Shown here piece by piece: positions 23,838 to 35,002 of a stretch of 64,000 nt of DNA. The stretch lies in the NCBI GenBank assembly GCA_020445805.1, contig JAGRFX010000001.1:34058-98057 (forward strand), given 5' to 3'. The DNA is from Rhodocyclaceae bacterium. GTDB taxonomy: Bacteria > Pseudomonadota > Gammaproteobacteria > Burkholderiales > Rhodocyclaceae. The translations under genes and the position numbers were made by a program. The notes under the pieces were generated by a model, which worked only from the letters and a program-made list of their open reading frames with translations, was not told the DNA's origin and made no database searches. The stretch's first letter is position 1. Each line of letters begins with the position of its first letter.

Positions 23838-25526
23838 ATGGCCAAAAAACATATTCAGAGGACGAATCCGTGTGGATTTTCACTGGTTGAGATTCTGGTT
23901 GTCCTGGGCGTTCTGGGAGCGCTGGCGGCCATCGCGGTGCCTGCCTATCAGGACTACGTAACCCGGGCCGAGGTCGCGGACGGATTCCTCGCTGCAGATC
24001 GGTATCGCCTGGACATCGATATTCCCCTGGCGACCAACGCAATGGCGGAAGCAGTGGGCAATGACCGGGTGCTCGCGCCTTCCTCGGCAAGTAGTCCGAT
24101 CGAGGTGAGTTGGCATGCTGCGAAAGACTGGGACAAGGCCAGTGGCAATCAGCCGATCGGGGCGCTATCCGTCGTCATGAGCTTGCCCGGTAAGGGCAGG
24201 GTTACGGCATTTGACCTGGAGCTTCGGGGGAACCGAAATTGGCATTGCCAACCCGCGAAAGTGACCAGTCACAACAGTTTTCCCCCGCTCGAGGCGAAAT
24301 ACCTGCCACCTGAATGTCGTGAAGGCGCACTTCCGCTGTTGGCCGCTTCCCTTCCACCTTCTGCATTGTCATGCCCAGCGGGCACCATTGCTGTCGATGG
24401 ATTGGCCGGAGGGTCGCTGCGCTGCAAGCCGCTCACTTCCGATGCGGACTGCAACCCCGCGTCGCTGGCCAACGGTCTGAAGCTTTACTATCTGCCGGGC
24501 GGAGAACCGCAATGCATGAACATGCAGATGGCGCTGCAGAAGGGCGCTTCGCGCACCAAGCCGGGCAGCGCCCCGGGCACGGGCAGCGAGAGCAAGAGTC
24601 CCTTGGCTGAGGTGCCTATTCATCAGCAACCGGTTGACCCAACCCCGACCGCGTCCCCTGTGGAAACCGTCAATATCACTGTCCCGTCGGGGGGGGTGCC
24701 CGACACGTGTTTGCCGCACCAAGGACATAAAGATGGAAAGTGCGTCGACGTGTGCAGTCCGGGTCAATCATTGAAACTCAATGTCAAGCACCCCAATCAC
24801 GATAAATTCGCACAACTCGCTCTGCAGCAGATGGCGCAATCCGCCGGGCAAGCGCCGGATGATTTCAAGAAGAACCACTCGGTAACCGATCCGATTGTCC
24901 CCATTTGCGGTCAGGGGCAGGACCCGAACTCAGGTGCATGCACGCTCATCTGTGGCGCAGGCGAATCCTTGAGCCCCGTCACCGGAACATGCGAGCCGCG
25001 GCCCAAGCCGACCTCCTGCCATGCGTGCAAGGGGCCGAAATTCATCTGTGAGCGCTCCCACTTGCCAGCCGCTTGCCCGTCTCCCGAGCAGCAATGGTGC
25101 ATCAATGATGTCGAGAACCTGATCGATGGCAGTCGCTATGTGAGTCGGCGCTGTGCAACGGCGTTCGAAGTGGCGCAGATTTTTGAGCAAACGGGCCTGT
25201 TGCCCAACTCGCCGGGCAACCCGACCCCTGCCGCATCCGCGAATGGCACGCCCACCTGCAACAATTACGGACTGAAGCTGGTCGATGCTCACTTCAGCTG
25301 CCAATTCGTCTGCACGGGCGCCAACTGCAATATCCAGACCGTGCCGGGGACATCGGTCAACAGAATGGGCCAATCCACGAGTCACTACGGGGATACCTAC
25401 GAATCCACGTGTGCGCTCAGCACCGGGGGCAAACTCCCGGTACCCAAGGGGCAGGATCCTGCGTCCTTCTGCAAGCGGCATGAATGGTTGGCCGGTGGAG
25501 CCGAGCCTGTCTATACGTGCCAGTGA
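23838..25526 (+). CDS. giant cysteine-rich type IV prepilin
   Basis: The N-terminus is a class IV prepilin: a 13-residue charged leader ending CG, then FSLVEILVVLGVLGALAAIA with the methylated phenylalanine and glutamate at +5. PilA-like major pilins are about 150 residues; this one has 562. After a pilin-like core (to about 130) comes a long, cysteine-rich extension. I count 26 cysteines in the mature part, an even number that suits disulfide pairing, with repeating C-x3-C patterns (GKCVDVCSPGQSL, GACTLICGAGESL, GTCEP). Proline/threonine-rich linkers separate the modules. It resembles a tip adhesin or a display pilin. It follows the pseudopilin-like gene by 13 bases and ends the island. Confidence 0.85.
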   Translation: MAKKHIQRTNPCGFSLVEILVVLGVLGALAAIAVPAYQDYVTRAEVADGFLAADRYRLDIDIPLATNAMAEAVGNDRVLAPSSASSPIEVSWHAAKDWDKASGNQPIGALSVVMSLPGKGRVTAFDLELRGNRNWHCQPAKVTSHNSFPPLEAKYLPPECREGALPLLAASLPPSALSCPAGTIAVDGLAGGSLRCKPLTSDADCNPASLANGLKLYYLPGGEPQCMNMQMALQKGASRTKPGSAPGTGSESKSPLAEVPIHQQPVDPTPTASPVETVNITVPSGGVPDTCLPHQGHKDGKCVDVCSPGQSLKLNVKHPNHDKFAQLALQQMAQSAGQAPDDFKKNHSVTDPIVPICGQGQDPNSGACTLICGAGESLSPVTGTCEPRPKPTSCHACKGPKFICERSHLPAACPSPEQQWCINDVENLIDGSRYVSRRCATAFEVAQIFEQTGLLPNSPGNPTPAASANGTPTCNNYGLKLVDAHFSCQFVCTGANCNIQTVPGTSVNRMGQSTSHYGDTYESTCALSTGGKLPVPKGQDPASFCKRHEWLAGGAEPVYTCQ

Positions 25527-25575
25527 TGCTCGGACGTCGAGGGGCGATGCACTGACCTGGCCCGGGCCCGGCGCC

Positions 25576-26049
25576 TCAACGGGTACAGGGCACCTCGGCG
25601 TCGATCACCAGCAGCACGCTGACCCGGCCGTCGGCGATGCAGCTGGGCACGTAACCGATGGCGCCCGGGGTCGACGCCACGAGGCGGATCACGGCCTCCG
25701 GCGAACCCGCCACGTAGGGTGGCAGTTCGCCATGGAAATAGCGCTCGCGCCAGTACTCGTCGAGCTCGTCCGGGCTGCGGCCGAGAATGGCCACCGAGAA
25801 GGCGCGTCGCACCGCATCCGCAGCCGGCAGATTGACCGGGGTCACCCGTAATCCGTCGGGCCAGAAGCGCTTCTTGTGACGGTAGATCAGCGCCAGCTCC
25901 CGGTGGTCCACGGCTGCCTCCGGCGAGTCCCTGGCCACCACCACGGCGATCCCGGAAGGGCCGGCAGCGGCGGGCGCCAGGGGCAGCGCGGCCAGCAGGG
26001 CCAGCAGGGCCAGGCGGGCGGAACGCGTCTTGAGGCCGGTCGTGCGCAT
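25576..26049 (-). CDS. short PstS-like periplasmic binding protein
   Basis: A protein of 157 residues with a signal peptide (to about residue 29) and the phosphate-binding-protein fold signature seen in short PstS-like proteins: ELALIYRHKKRFWPDGLRVTPVNLP near the start and VIRLVASTPGAIGYVPSC toward the end. It is far shorter than true PstS (about 320), so it likely has one lobe or a different job. A GTG six bases upstream (26055) is an alternative start. It lies 8 bases after the outer-membrane barrel gene, forming a two-gene operon. Binding of an oxyanion is a guess from the family. Confidence 0.8.
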   Translation of the reverse strand: MRTTGLKTRSARLALLALLAALPLAPAAAGPSGIAVVVARDSPEAAVDHRELALIYRHKKRFWPDGLRVTPVNLPAADAVRRAFSVAILGRSPDELDEYWRERYFHGELPPYVAGSPEAVIRLVASTPGAIGYVPSCIADGRVSVLLVIDAEVPCTR

Positions 26050-26057
26050 TCCCACCG

Positions 26058-27131
26058 TCAGAACAGCACGCTCAGCGAGGCCAGGAAGCCCTCGGGCGAG
26101 CCGTCCGGCAGGTGCTGTCCGCCCAGCACCTCGGCTTTCAGCGAGATGGCCCGGCGATAGCGGAAGTTCAGGCCTGCCACCCAGGCCGTCGAGGTCCGGT
26201 CGCTGTCCGCGAGCCTGAGGGCCTCGATGCGACCCACGCCGAACAGCCGCTCGCCGAGCGGCGCGACCAGTTGCAGGAAGCCCCCCTTCACGATGCGCGC
26301 GGCCCCGTCGCTGGAGCTGCGGTAGACGCCTTCGCCGGTCAGCTCCCAGTTATCCCGCCGCCACAGGACGTCCAGCCCGAACAGTCGCTTGCGCTCGTCG
26401 CGCTCGGCCTCCTGTTCGAATTCCGCCATGGACAGTCCGACCCGCAGGCCCGAGCCCAGCGCCGCGTCCAGGTGCAGGCCGCGCACCTCCTCGAACGGGT
26501 CCTCGGCAGGCTTGGGGCGCCAGGCGGTGCCGGAGGACGCGAACAGCGCGTAATCGATATCGTGGCGGGCGACGGGCACCGTGCCGAGCAGCATGGCGCC
26601 GGTCGCGCTGGCGGGGAAGACCTCGTCAGTGACCATCGGGCGCGAGGTCGTCCACACCAGGGGGTCGGCGTGGACCAGGTTCCAGCGCCCGATCGGGGTC
26701 AGGAACTTGCCGAGCCGGAGCGTTGCGGCGTCGGCGAAGGCGTAGTCGAGATACAGGCGTTCCAGGGCCACGAAGCGGTCGTCCTCGTCGCCCTGACGCC
26801 GGGTCGCCAGGCCTTCCTCCAGGTCGGTTTCCGAGAAGAAGCTGAGGCGGCCCGACCCCTCCCACCACAGCATCAGGCTCAGGTGGTCCAGCGTCATTCG
26901 CGTGCTGTCGCCGCGCAGGTCTTCGTACCGGGTGGTGGCGTAGCCGCCCAGCGTCAGGCCGGCGTCGCCGAGCGCCAGCCCGCGGCCCAGCTCGTAGCTG
27001 TCGATCCGGATGGGCTGGTCGGGCGTGCCTTCCGAGGGGGTGGCCAGGGCGGTGGCGCTCCCGCCCAGCGCGAGCAGGAACGGGATGAGGCGCAGGCAAT
27101 GCAAGGCTTTTTCGTATACTCGAACGCCCAT
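26058..27131 (-). CDS. outer-membrane beta-barrel protein (porin-like)
   Basis: A protein of 357 residues with an N-terminal signal sequence (to about residue 32, ATALATP) and alternating hydrophobic strands ending in the C-terminal phenylalanine (LASLSVLF) needed for BAM recognition. The segment LRLGKFLTPIGRWNLVHADPLVW is typical of porins annotated as phosphate-selective or short-chain carboxylate barrels. It pairs with the PstS-like gene and is divergent from a two-component system with only 27 bases between start codons. It is therefore a likely target of that system (inference). Confidence 0.85.
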   Translation of the reverse strand: MGVRVYEKALHCLRLIPFLLALGGSATALATPSEGTPDQPIRIDSYELGRGLALGDAGLTLGGYATTRYEDLRGDSTRMTLDHLSLMLWWEGSGRLSFFSETDLEEGLATRRQGDEDDRFVALERLYLDYAFADAATLRLGKFLTPIGRWNLVHADPLVWTTSRPMVTDEVFPASATGAMLLGTVPVARHDIDYALFASSGTAWRPKPAEDPFEEVRGLHLDAALGSGLRVGLSMAEFEQEAERDERKRLFGLDVLWRRDNWELTGEGVYRSSSDGAARIVKGGFLQLVAPLGERLFGVGRIEALRLADSDRTSTAWVAGLNFRYRRAISLKAEVLGGQHLPDGSPEGFLASLSVLF

Positions 27132-27158
27132 TCCCGAAGCGGATCTCCATTTCATTCT

Positions 27159-28943
27159 GTGACCAGGCCGGCGACGATTCGCAAGACCCTGCTGGGGGCC
27201 TTCCTGCTGGTGGCTCTGGCGCCCGCCATACTTCTGGCGGGGCTTGCCTTTGTCAAGGCGCGGCGCGCGCTGCAGGCCGAGATCGAGCAGAGCCTTTCCG
27301 CCCAGGCGGCGGCCATCGCGGCGGATCTCGACAAGGTGATGTTCGAGCGCCTGCAGAACGCCGCCATCTGGAGCCAGCTGGAGGTGATGCAGGACCTCCA
27401 GGTGCAGGATGTCGATCGACGCCTGTCGGGATTCCTGGCCAAGCTGCGTGAAGGCTACGGCGGGGTCTACCGCTCGCTGGCGGCGGCGAATCCGGCCGGC
27501 AGCATCGTCGCCAGCAGTGATCCGGCCGAGCTGGGCGGCCCGGTCCAGGTGCCGCCCCCCTGGCAGCAGGTGCAGCTCTCCGGCACGACGGTCAGCCTGA
27601 GTCTGCAGGCCGCGGTGCCGGGCGGCGACGGTGCCACCCTGCAGATTCAGGCGCCCATCCCGTCCCACCTGGATGCCACACGGTTGGGCCAGCTCCGCCT
27701 GCGCTTCGACTGGCGGCAGGTCGAGCAGATGCTGGACCGGGCGGGCGGCGAAGACCGGATGGTGGCCGTGCTCGATCGGGCAGGGCGCGTGGTGGCCGCA
27801 TCACAGGGCTTGCGCACGCGGCCGGCATTGCCCGGCGCGGAACTGGCCGGGTGGGCGTTTTCGCGCCCCGCTGGCGCCTACGTGCTGGATCCGTCGCCCC
27901 TGGGCGAATCGGCCATGGCGGTGGGCCTGGGCCAGGCCGCGAGCTTTGCCGGATTCGATGGGCTGGGCTGGCGCACCCTGGTGATGGAGCCCCTGGATGC
28001 GGCGCTCGCCCCCGTTCGCCACATGGTGGCCATCGCCCTGGCCCTGCTGCTCGCCCTGATCGTCGCCACCCTGGCCATGGCGACCTGGGTGAGCGGGGCG
28101 ATTGCGCGCCCCATCGTCGCCCTGACCGATTTCACGCGGCAGTACCGGCGCGATCGCAGCCTGCTGGCGGTGCCGCCGGGCGGGCCGGGGGAAGTCGGCG
28201 AACTGTCAACGGCCTTCGTCGACATGATGCGCGACATCGACGAGTCGCAACGCAACCTGGTGCGGGCCTCGAAGCTCGCCGTGGTGGGCGAGATGTCGGC
28301 GGTCATTGCCCATGAGGTGCGTACGCCGCTCGGCATCCTGCGCTCCTCCGCCCAGATGCTCCAGCGCGAGCCGGGTCTGTCGCAGGACGGGCGCGAGCTG
28401 ACCGGATTCATCGAGAGCGAGACCGAGCGGCTCAACCGCCTGGTGTCGACCCTGCTGGACAGCGCGCGTCAGCGCGCAGCGGTCTTTGCCCCGGTCGACC
28501 TGCATGCCCTGGTCCGGCGCTGCCTCGGGATGGTGGCCGCCCAGGCCGCGAAAAAGCGGGTGAGCTTCGAGGAGCGACTGGCCGCACGCGATCCACTGGC
28601 CGAGGTGGACGCCGAGCAGCTGACCCAGGTCCTGCTGAACCTGATCATGAACGCCTTGCAACTGGTGCCGGAAGGCGGCAAGGTGCAGCTCGGCAGCGCC
28701 GACGCGGGCGAAGTCCTGGAACTCTGCGTGGGCGACGACGGGCCGGGCATTCCCGCCGGGGACCGCGAGCGCGTGTTCGAGGCCTTCTTCTTCCGGCGCG
28801 AGGGCGGGGTGGGGCTGGGGCTCGCCATCGTGCAGCAGATCATCCAGGCCCACGGCGGCAGCATCGTCGCAGACCAGAGCCCCCTGGGCGGTGCCCTGTT
28901 CCGCATTCGGCTGCCGCGCAGGATCCCCACCGGAGAGGCGTGA
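27159..28943 (+). CDS. membrane sensor histidine kinase (NtrB-type family)
   Basis: A sensor kinase of 594 residues. It has a transmembrane helix near residues 10-30, a periplasmic sensor domain of about 250 residues with Cache-like pattern (VAVLDRAGRVVAAS), a second helix (HMVAIALALLLALIVATLAMATWV), HAMP, and a transmitter. The phospho-accepting histidine is H385 in AVIAHEVRTPLG. The N box LLNLIMNALQLVP and ATP motifs DDGPGIP and GVGLGLAIV follow. A GTG start at 27159 is chosen; an ATG at 27099 would lie inside the divergent barrel gene. The stop is 3 bases before the response regulator start, so they are co-transcribed. Confidence 0.9.
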   Translation: MTRPATIRKTLLGAFLLVALAPAILLAGLAFVKARRALQAEIEQSLSAQAAAIAADLDKVMFERLQNAAIWSQLEVMQDLQVQDVDRRLSGFLAKLREGYGGVYRSLAAANPAGSIVASSDPAELGGPVQVPPPWQQVQLSGTTVSLSLQAAVPGGDGATLQIQAPIPSHLDATRLGQLRLRFDWRQVEQMLDRAGGEDRMVAVLDRAGRVVAASQGLRTRPALPGAELAGWAFSRPAGAYVLDPSPLGESAMAVGLGQAASFAGFDGLGWRTLVMEPLDAALAPVRHMVAIALALLLALIVATLAMATWVSGAIARPIVALTDFTRQYRRDRSLLAVPPGGPGEVGELSTAFVDMMRDIDESQRNLVRASKLAVVGEMSAVIAHEVRTPLGILRSSAQMLQREPGLSQDGRELTGFIESETERLNRLVSTLLDSARQRAAVFAPVDLHALVRRCLGMVAAQAAKKRVSFEERLAARDPLAEVDAEQLTQVLLNLIMNALQLVPEGGKVQLGSADAGEVLELCVGDDGPGIPAGDRERVFEAFFFRREGGVGLGLAIVQQIIQAHGGSIVADQSPLGGALFRIRLPRRIPTGEA

Positions 28944-28946
28944 CCG

Positions 28947-30308
28947 ATGAATGCCAGGCACATCCTCGTGGCCGACGACGAGCCCCACATGCGACGGGTG
29001 CTCGAGATCATGTTGCGTCAGGCCGGACACCAGGTCTTCGCGGCCGCCGATGGCCAGGAAGCGCTGGAGATCGCCCGGGCGACCCCCCTCGACCTGGTCA
29101 TCACCGACCTGCGCATGCCGCGGCTCGACGGCATCGGCCTCCTGGGCCGGTTGCGCGACGAGGGCATGGAGGTGCCGGTCATCGTCATCACGGCCCATGG
29201 CACCATCGAATCCGCTGTGGACGCCATGAAGCGCGGCGCCAGCGACTACCTGCTGCGCCCCTTCGACGTGGAGGCCCTCGAGCTGGCCATCGAGCGGGTC
29301 CTGGGTGCGGCCGAGATGACCCGCCAGAACGCCTTCCTGCGCGACGAGGTGGACCGCAGCCGGGGCGGCTTCATCGGAGGCAGCCAGCCGATGCAGCAGG
29401 TCTACGGGCAGATCCGCCAGGTGGCGCCGAGCAAGACCACGGTGCTGCTCATCGGCGAGACCGGGACCGGCAAGGAGCTGGCCGCGCGGGCCATACACGC
29501 AGCCTCGCCGCGCAAGGACCGGCTCTTCGTGCCGATCAACTGCGCCGCGATTCCGGCCGAGATGCTGGAGAGCGAGCTGTTCGGCCACACCCGGGGCGCC
29601 TTCACCGGTGCGCTCAAGGACCGGGTGGGCAAGTTTGAGCTGGCCGACGGGGGCACCCTGTTCCTGGACGAGATCACCGAGATGCCCATGGCGCTGCAGG
29701 CCAAGCTGCTGAGGGTCCTGCAGGAAGGCACGCTAGAGCGACTGGGCTCGAACCGCAGCATCGCGCTCGACCTGCGCCTGGTTGCCGCCACCAACCGCAA
29801 TCCCCGCCAGGCGGTGGATGACGGCCGCCTGCGCGAAGACCTGTTCTATCGCCTCAACGTGTTCGCGCTGACCCTGCCGCCCCTGCGCGAGCGCACGGAG
29901 GACATCCCGGGCCTGGTGGCGCATTTTGCCGCCAAGCACGGGCGTGCAACGGGCAGGGGCGTCGCCGACGCGGCCCTGGTCGAACATCTGGCGGGCTACG
30001 CCTGGCCGGGCAATGTGCGCGAGCTGGAGAACATGGTCGAGCGGGCCCTGGTGCTTGCGGGCGGCGGACCCTTGCGGGCCGCCCATTTTCCATTCGATGT
30101 GCCATCCGCCGCGGCACCTCCGACGCCGGCGCTGGAGGTGCCGAGCGGTACGCTGACCGACGCGGTCGATGCCCTCGAAGGCCGCATGATCGACCACGCA
30201 CTGGCCCGCAGCCAGGGCAACAAGACCCAGGCGGCTGCGCTGCTGGGGATCAGCGAGCGCACGCTCTGGTACAAGCTGAAGAAGCACCGCGGCGGCGAGC
30301 CGGACTGA
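28947..30308 (+). CDS. NtrC-family sigma-54-dependent response regulator
   Basis: A transcription activator of 453 residues: receiver (acidic pocket D10/D11, phosphorylated D54 in ITDLRMPR), AAA+ domain with Walker A GETGTGKE (170-177) and the sigma-54 contact loop GAFTGA (217-222), and a C-terminal Fis-type helix-turn-helix ([21 protein letters not shown]). It drives sigma-54 promoters when phosphorylated by the adjacent kinase. The divergent porin/PstS-like operon is the likely target, though I could not find a clear -24/-12 element in the 27-base gap, where the promoter must overlap the kinase gene. Confidence 0.94.
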   Translation: MNARHILVADDEPHMRRVLEIMLRQAGHQVFAAADGQEALEIARATPLDLVITDLRMPRLDGIGLLGRLRDEGMEVPVIVITAHGTIESAVDAMKRGASDYLLRPFDVEALELAIERVLGAAEMTRQNAFLRDEVDRSRGGFIGGSQPMQQVYGQIRQVAPSKTTVLLIGETGTGKELAARAIHAASPRKDRLFVPINCAAIPAEMLESELFGHTRGAFTGALKDRVGKFELADGGTLFLDEITEMPMALQAKLLRVLQEGTLERLGSNRSIALDLRLVAATNRNPRQAVDDGRLREDLFYRLNVFALTLPPLRERTEDIPGLVAHFAAKHGRATGRGVADAALVEHLAGYAWPGNVRELENMVERALVLAGGGPLRAAHFPFDVPSAAAPPTPALEVPSGTLTDAVDALEGRMIDHALARSQGNKTQAAALLGISERTLWYKLKKHRGGEPD

Positions 30309-30370
30309 GCGCGGGCCGGTCGTCTCTCCGTGCGTCGCGCGGCCAGACCCCGAGCGACGCGTGCGCCGGA

Positions 30371-33157
30371 TCAGTCCCGGGCCGTCGCCACAAGACGCAG
30401 CCCGATCGGCAGGGATTCGCCATAGGCAAGCCGTGCCTCCGCCGACTGCAGCGGCTGCAGCTCGCGCAGCGGGGCGATCCACTCGGCCGGGGCGCGGATC
30501 TGGGCCAGTCGCGTGGCCACGGTCTCGCGCAGGGCCTCGGGCAGGTCGCGCCCGCGGTCCCCGCTCAGGCGGGCGAGCTGGCAGGCCGCGAAGGCTGCCG
30601 GGGCGATGCGGCGCCAATCCAGCGCCAGCACCCGCGACAGCCATTCCGCAGCGGTTTCCGCGGGGACCACGTGGTGGCCGCTGCCGTACATCAGCTGCCG
30701 CGCGCCGATGCGCCCGAGCGCCCACCAGCCCAGGGGGCGTGCACCGGGACGCTTCAGCATCGCCAGCAGGCGGACGCCCAGGGCGAGCTTGCGCTCGACC
30801 GGCACCCGCTCGAGCGTGGCGGCGAGGCGCAGCAGGTCGTCGAAGGCAGCCCTGTCCGATCCGCCCGCGCGCGCCATGGAGGCCCGTTGCAGGGGGGCGG
30901 CGAGCGCATCGAGGACCACCACCTGCTGCGCTTCATCGAGCCCCGCGGCCGCGCGCCGCCACAGCGTCCACCACTCGCTCCCGTTCTGGGGTTCGGCGCG
31001 GTACTGGAGGCCCTCGGCAAACACCGGCCACAGGCATTCCATGCGCCACGGGTCCAGGGTCTCGCCGCAGCCCGGCCGCAGGCAGAAGCCTGCCAGGTTG
31101 AGCCATGCGCGCTCGTGCTCGGCCGAGCGCCGGCGGCGCCTGGCCCGCGCCATCAGGGCGTCGAAGAGCGCGCGCAGCACCGCAAGATCCCAGTCCTCGC
31201 GATTGCCCAGCAGGCGCTCGAGCTGGCTGCGCAACTGCCTGGCGGCGCCCGCCGTGACCTCGGCGGAGCGGGCACCGAAGACCCCATCGATGGCCTCGAG
31301 CGCGGCATCGAGCCCGCGTGGCGGCGCCGCGTCCCCGACCGGGGAAGCCGGTGGGGCGGCCCGCATCTGGAACTCCAGCTGCCAGCGTCGCGCGGCGTCG
31401 CCGGCATCGATGCAGGCCACCTGCAGGGTGCCGATCTCGCTCAGGGTCGCGGCGATCTCGACCACCACTTCGGTCCGGTCGATCCCCGCCGGCGCCGCCA
31501 GCACCGTAGCCAGGGGCGGCAGCGGCTCCCAGTCGTCCCTGGCCGGGCACAGCTCGCCGCAGCGGTGCCGGCGGTCGCTGCTCGACGCCGCCAGCTCGAA
31601 GCGCACCGGTTCTCCGAGCCGCAAGGCGAAGCGCTGCCCGGCCGGCCGCTGCTCGTGTCCTTCCGGGGTGCCGCGGGGCAGCAGGCAGAGGGCATCCTCG
31701 CCGCTGGGTGCCCCCTGCAGGCGCAGGAAGTAGCTGCGCGCCGAACCCCCTTCGATGCGCGGCCTTCCCCCCCGGGACAGCAGCGAAGCGGCCACCGCGC
31801 CGCGCGCCACCGCGATGTCGGGGTCGTGGTTGTGCAGCACCCGCGGTGCCGCGCCGCGCCAGTCGGTAAGAAGTGCCACCAGCCGCTCTGCCAGGGCATC
31901 GGCGTGGAAGACGCCACCGTTCAGCAGCACGGCGTCGGGCACCACGGGCCCGTTCGCCGGCGCCCGGTCGCCCAGCGCATCGCGTGCGGCGTCCGCGTGG
32001 CGACGCAGGAAGTCGGCCAGGTGGCGGCTGATCGCCGCATCGGCGGGGTAGGGCAGACCGAACTCGACCAGGCCGCTGCGCGCCCGGCGCAGGGGTTCGT
32101 CGATGGCGACCCGGGGCAGAAACCCATCCACCAGCAGCGCCTCAACCGACGCGCGGCTGAGCGCGACGGAGCGCGCGCCGGCCACCAGCCGCCCGCCGGC
32201 CCCGGGCAGCGTCAGGGTCACCGAATCGGGAGCGTCGGCCGCCAGCAGCCGCTCCTTGGCGTCGCGGCAGCGTTCCAGCAGGAGCGCGAAGCGGCCTGCC
32301 GACAGGCGTGTGCCGTTGTCCCCGAACTGCCCCTCGACCTGCCGCGCGAGGGCCAGGTCCATGTTGTCACCGCCCAGCATCAGGTGGCGCCCCACGCCGA
32401 TGCGCGTCAGTCGGGGTTCGGCGTCGCCCGGTTCGACGTGGATCAGGGTCAGGTCGGTGGTGCCGCCGCCGATGTCGCAGACCAGTACCAGGCGGACGTC
32501 GGCCAGCGCCTCGGCCAGGGCATGGCGATGCCGAAATAGCCAGTCGTGGAAGGCCGCCTGGGGTTCCTCGAGCAGGCGTACGCCGGGCAGTCCGGCCATC
32601 TCCGCGGCCTGCAGGGTCAGCGCCCGTGCGGCCTCGTCGAAGGAGGCCGGGACCGTCAGCGCCACCGCCTGCTGGTCGAGCGGGTCGTCGGGAAAACGCG
32701 CGTTCCAGGCCATGTGGACCGTCGCCAGGTAGCTGGCGCTGGCCTCCAGTGGCGAGACCTTCGGAACATCGTCGCTGCCGGTCCAGGGCAGGATGGGCGC
32801 CAGGCGGTCAACGCCGCCGTGGCTCAGCCAGCTCTTGGCACTGGCCACCACGCGCCCGGGTACCTGGGTGCCGAGCTGGCGCGCGAGGGTGCCGATGACG
32901 AGCGGCTCGTCGGGGTCGCTCCAGGGCAGCGCGATGTCCTGGGGTCGCAGTTCGCCGCGGGCCGGGTGGTAGCGCAGCGAGGGCAGAAGCGCGCGAGACG
33001 CCACGGCCCCCAGGGCCACGAGCTGGGGGATCGCCAGCAGCTGGACGGGATCGTGCGCCTCGCTGGTGGCCGCCTCGGCGTAGGCGACCACGGTGTTGCT
33101 GGTGCCCAGGTCGATTCCGACCCGGTAGCGGGGGCGCGTCGCGGTGCCCGAGTCCAC
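30371..33157 (-). CDS. Hsp70-family protein, long paralogue
   Basis: A DnaK-like ATPase of 928 residues. The nucleotide domain has phosphate-1 GIDLGTSNTVVAY (14-26), LVCDIGGGTTDL, and the ILLNGGV-type adenosine motif (VLLNGGVFHADAL). The C-terminus lacks the DnaK peptide-binding pattern and instead extends about 400 residues with helix-rich, tryptophan-containing sequence (WWTLWRRAAAGLDEAQQVV) that I do not recognise. It starts with GTG directly after the upstream Hsp70 stop (TGAGTG). The DUF2760-Hsp70-Hsp70 arrangement recurs in other Proteobacteria without known function. It is likely a client-specific chaperone rather than a heat-shock DnaK. Confidence 0.9.
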   Translation of the reverse strand: MDSGTATRPRYRVGIDLGTSNTVVAYAEAATSEAHDPVQLLAIPQLVALGAVASRALLPSLRYHPARGELRPQDIALPWSDPDEPLVIGTLARQLGTQVPGRVVASAKSWLSHGGVDRLAPILPWTGSDDVPKVSPLEASASYLATVHMAWNARFPDDPLDQQAVALTVPASFDEAARALTLQAAEMAGLPGVRLLEEPQAAFHDWLFRHRHALAEALADVRLVLVCDIGGGTTDLTLIHVEPGDAEPRLTRIGVGRHLMLGGDNMDLALARQVEGQFGDNGTRLSAGRFALLLERCRDAKERLLAADAPDSVTLTLPGAGGRLVAGARSVALSRASVEALLVDGFLPRVAIDEPLRRARSGLVEFGLPYPADAAISRHLADFLRRHADAARDALGDRAPANGPVVPDAVLLNGGVFHADALAERLVALLTDWRGAAPRVLHNHDPDIAVARGAVAASLLSRGGRPRIEGGSARSYFLRLQGAPSGEDALCLLPRGTPEGHEQRPAGQRFALRLGEPVRFELAASSSDRRHRCGELCPARDDWEPLPPLATVLAAPAGIDRTEVVVEIAATLSEIGTLQVACIDAGDAARRWQLEFQMRAAPPASPVGDAAPPRGLDAALEAIDGVFGARSAEVTAGAARQLRSQLERLLGNREDWDLAVLRALFDALMARARRRRRSAEHERAWLNLAGFCLRPGCGETLDPWRMECLWPVFAEGLQYRAEPQNGSEWWTLWRRAAAGLDEAQQVVVLDALAAPLQRASMARAGGSDRAAFDDLLRLAATLERVPVERKLALGVRLLAMLKRPGARPLGWWALGRIGARQLMYGSGHHVVPAETAAEWLSRVLALDWRRIAPAAFAACQLARLSGDRGRDLPEALRETVATRLAQIRAPAEWIAPLRELQPLQSAEARLAYGESLPIGLRLVATARD

Positions 33158-34998
<1,841 letters not shown>

Positions 34999-35002
<4 letters not shown>

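Noticed and set aside
26112-27158. An upstream extension of the histidine kinase frame by 349 codons
   Set aside because: It is antisense to the outer-membrane barrel gene and low in complexity; the kinase domain starts after it.
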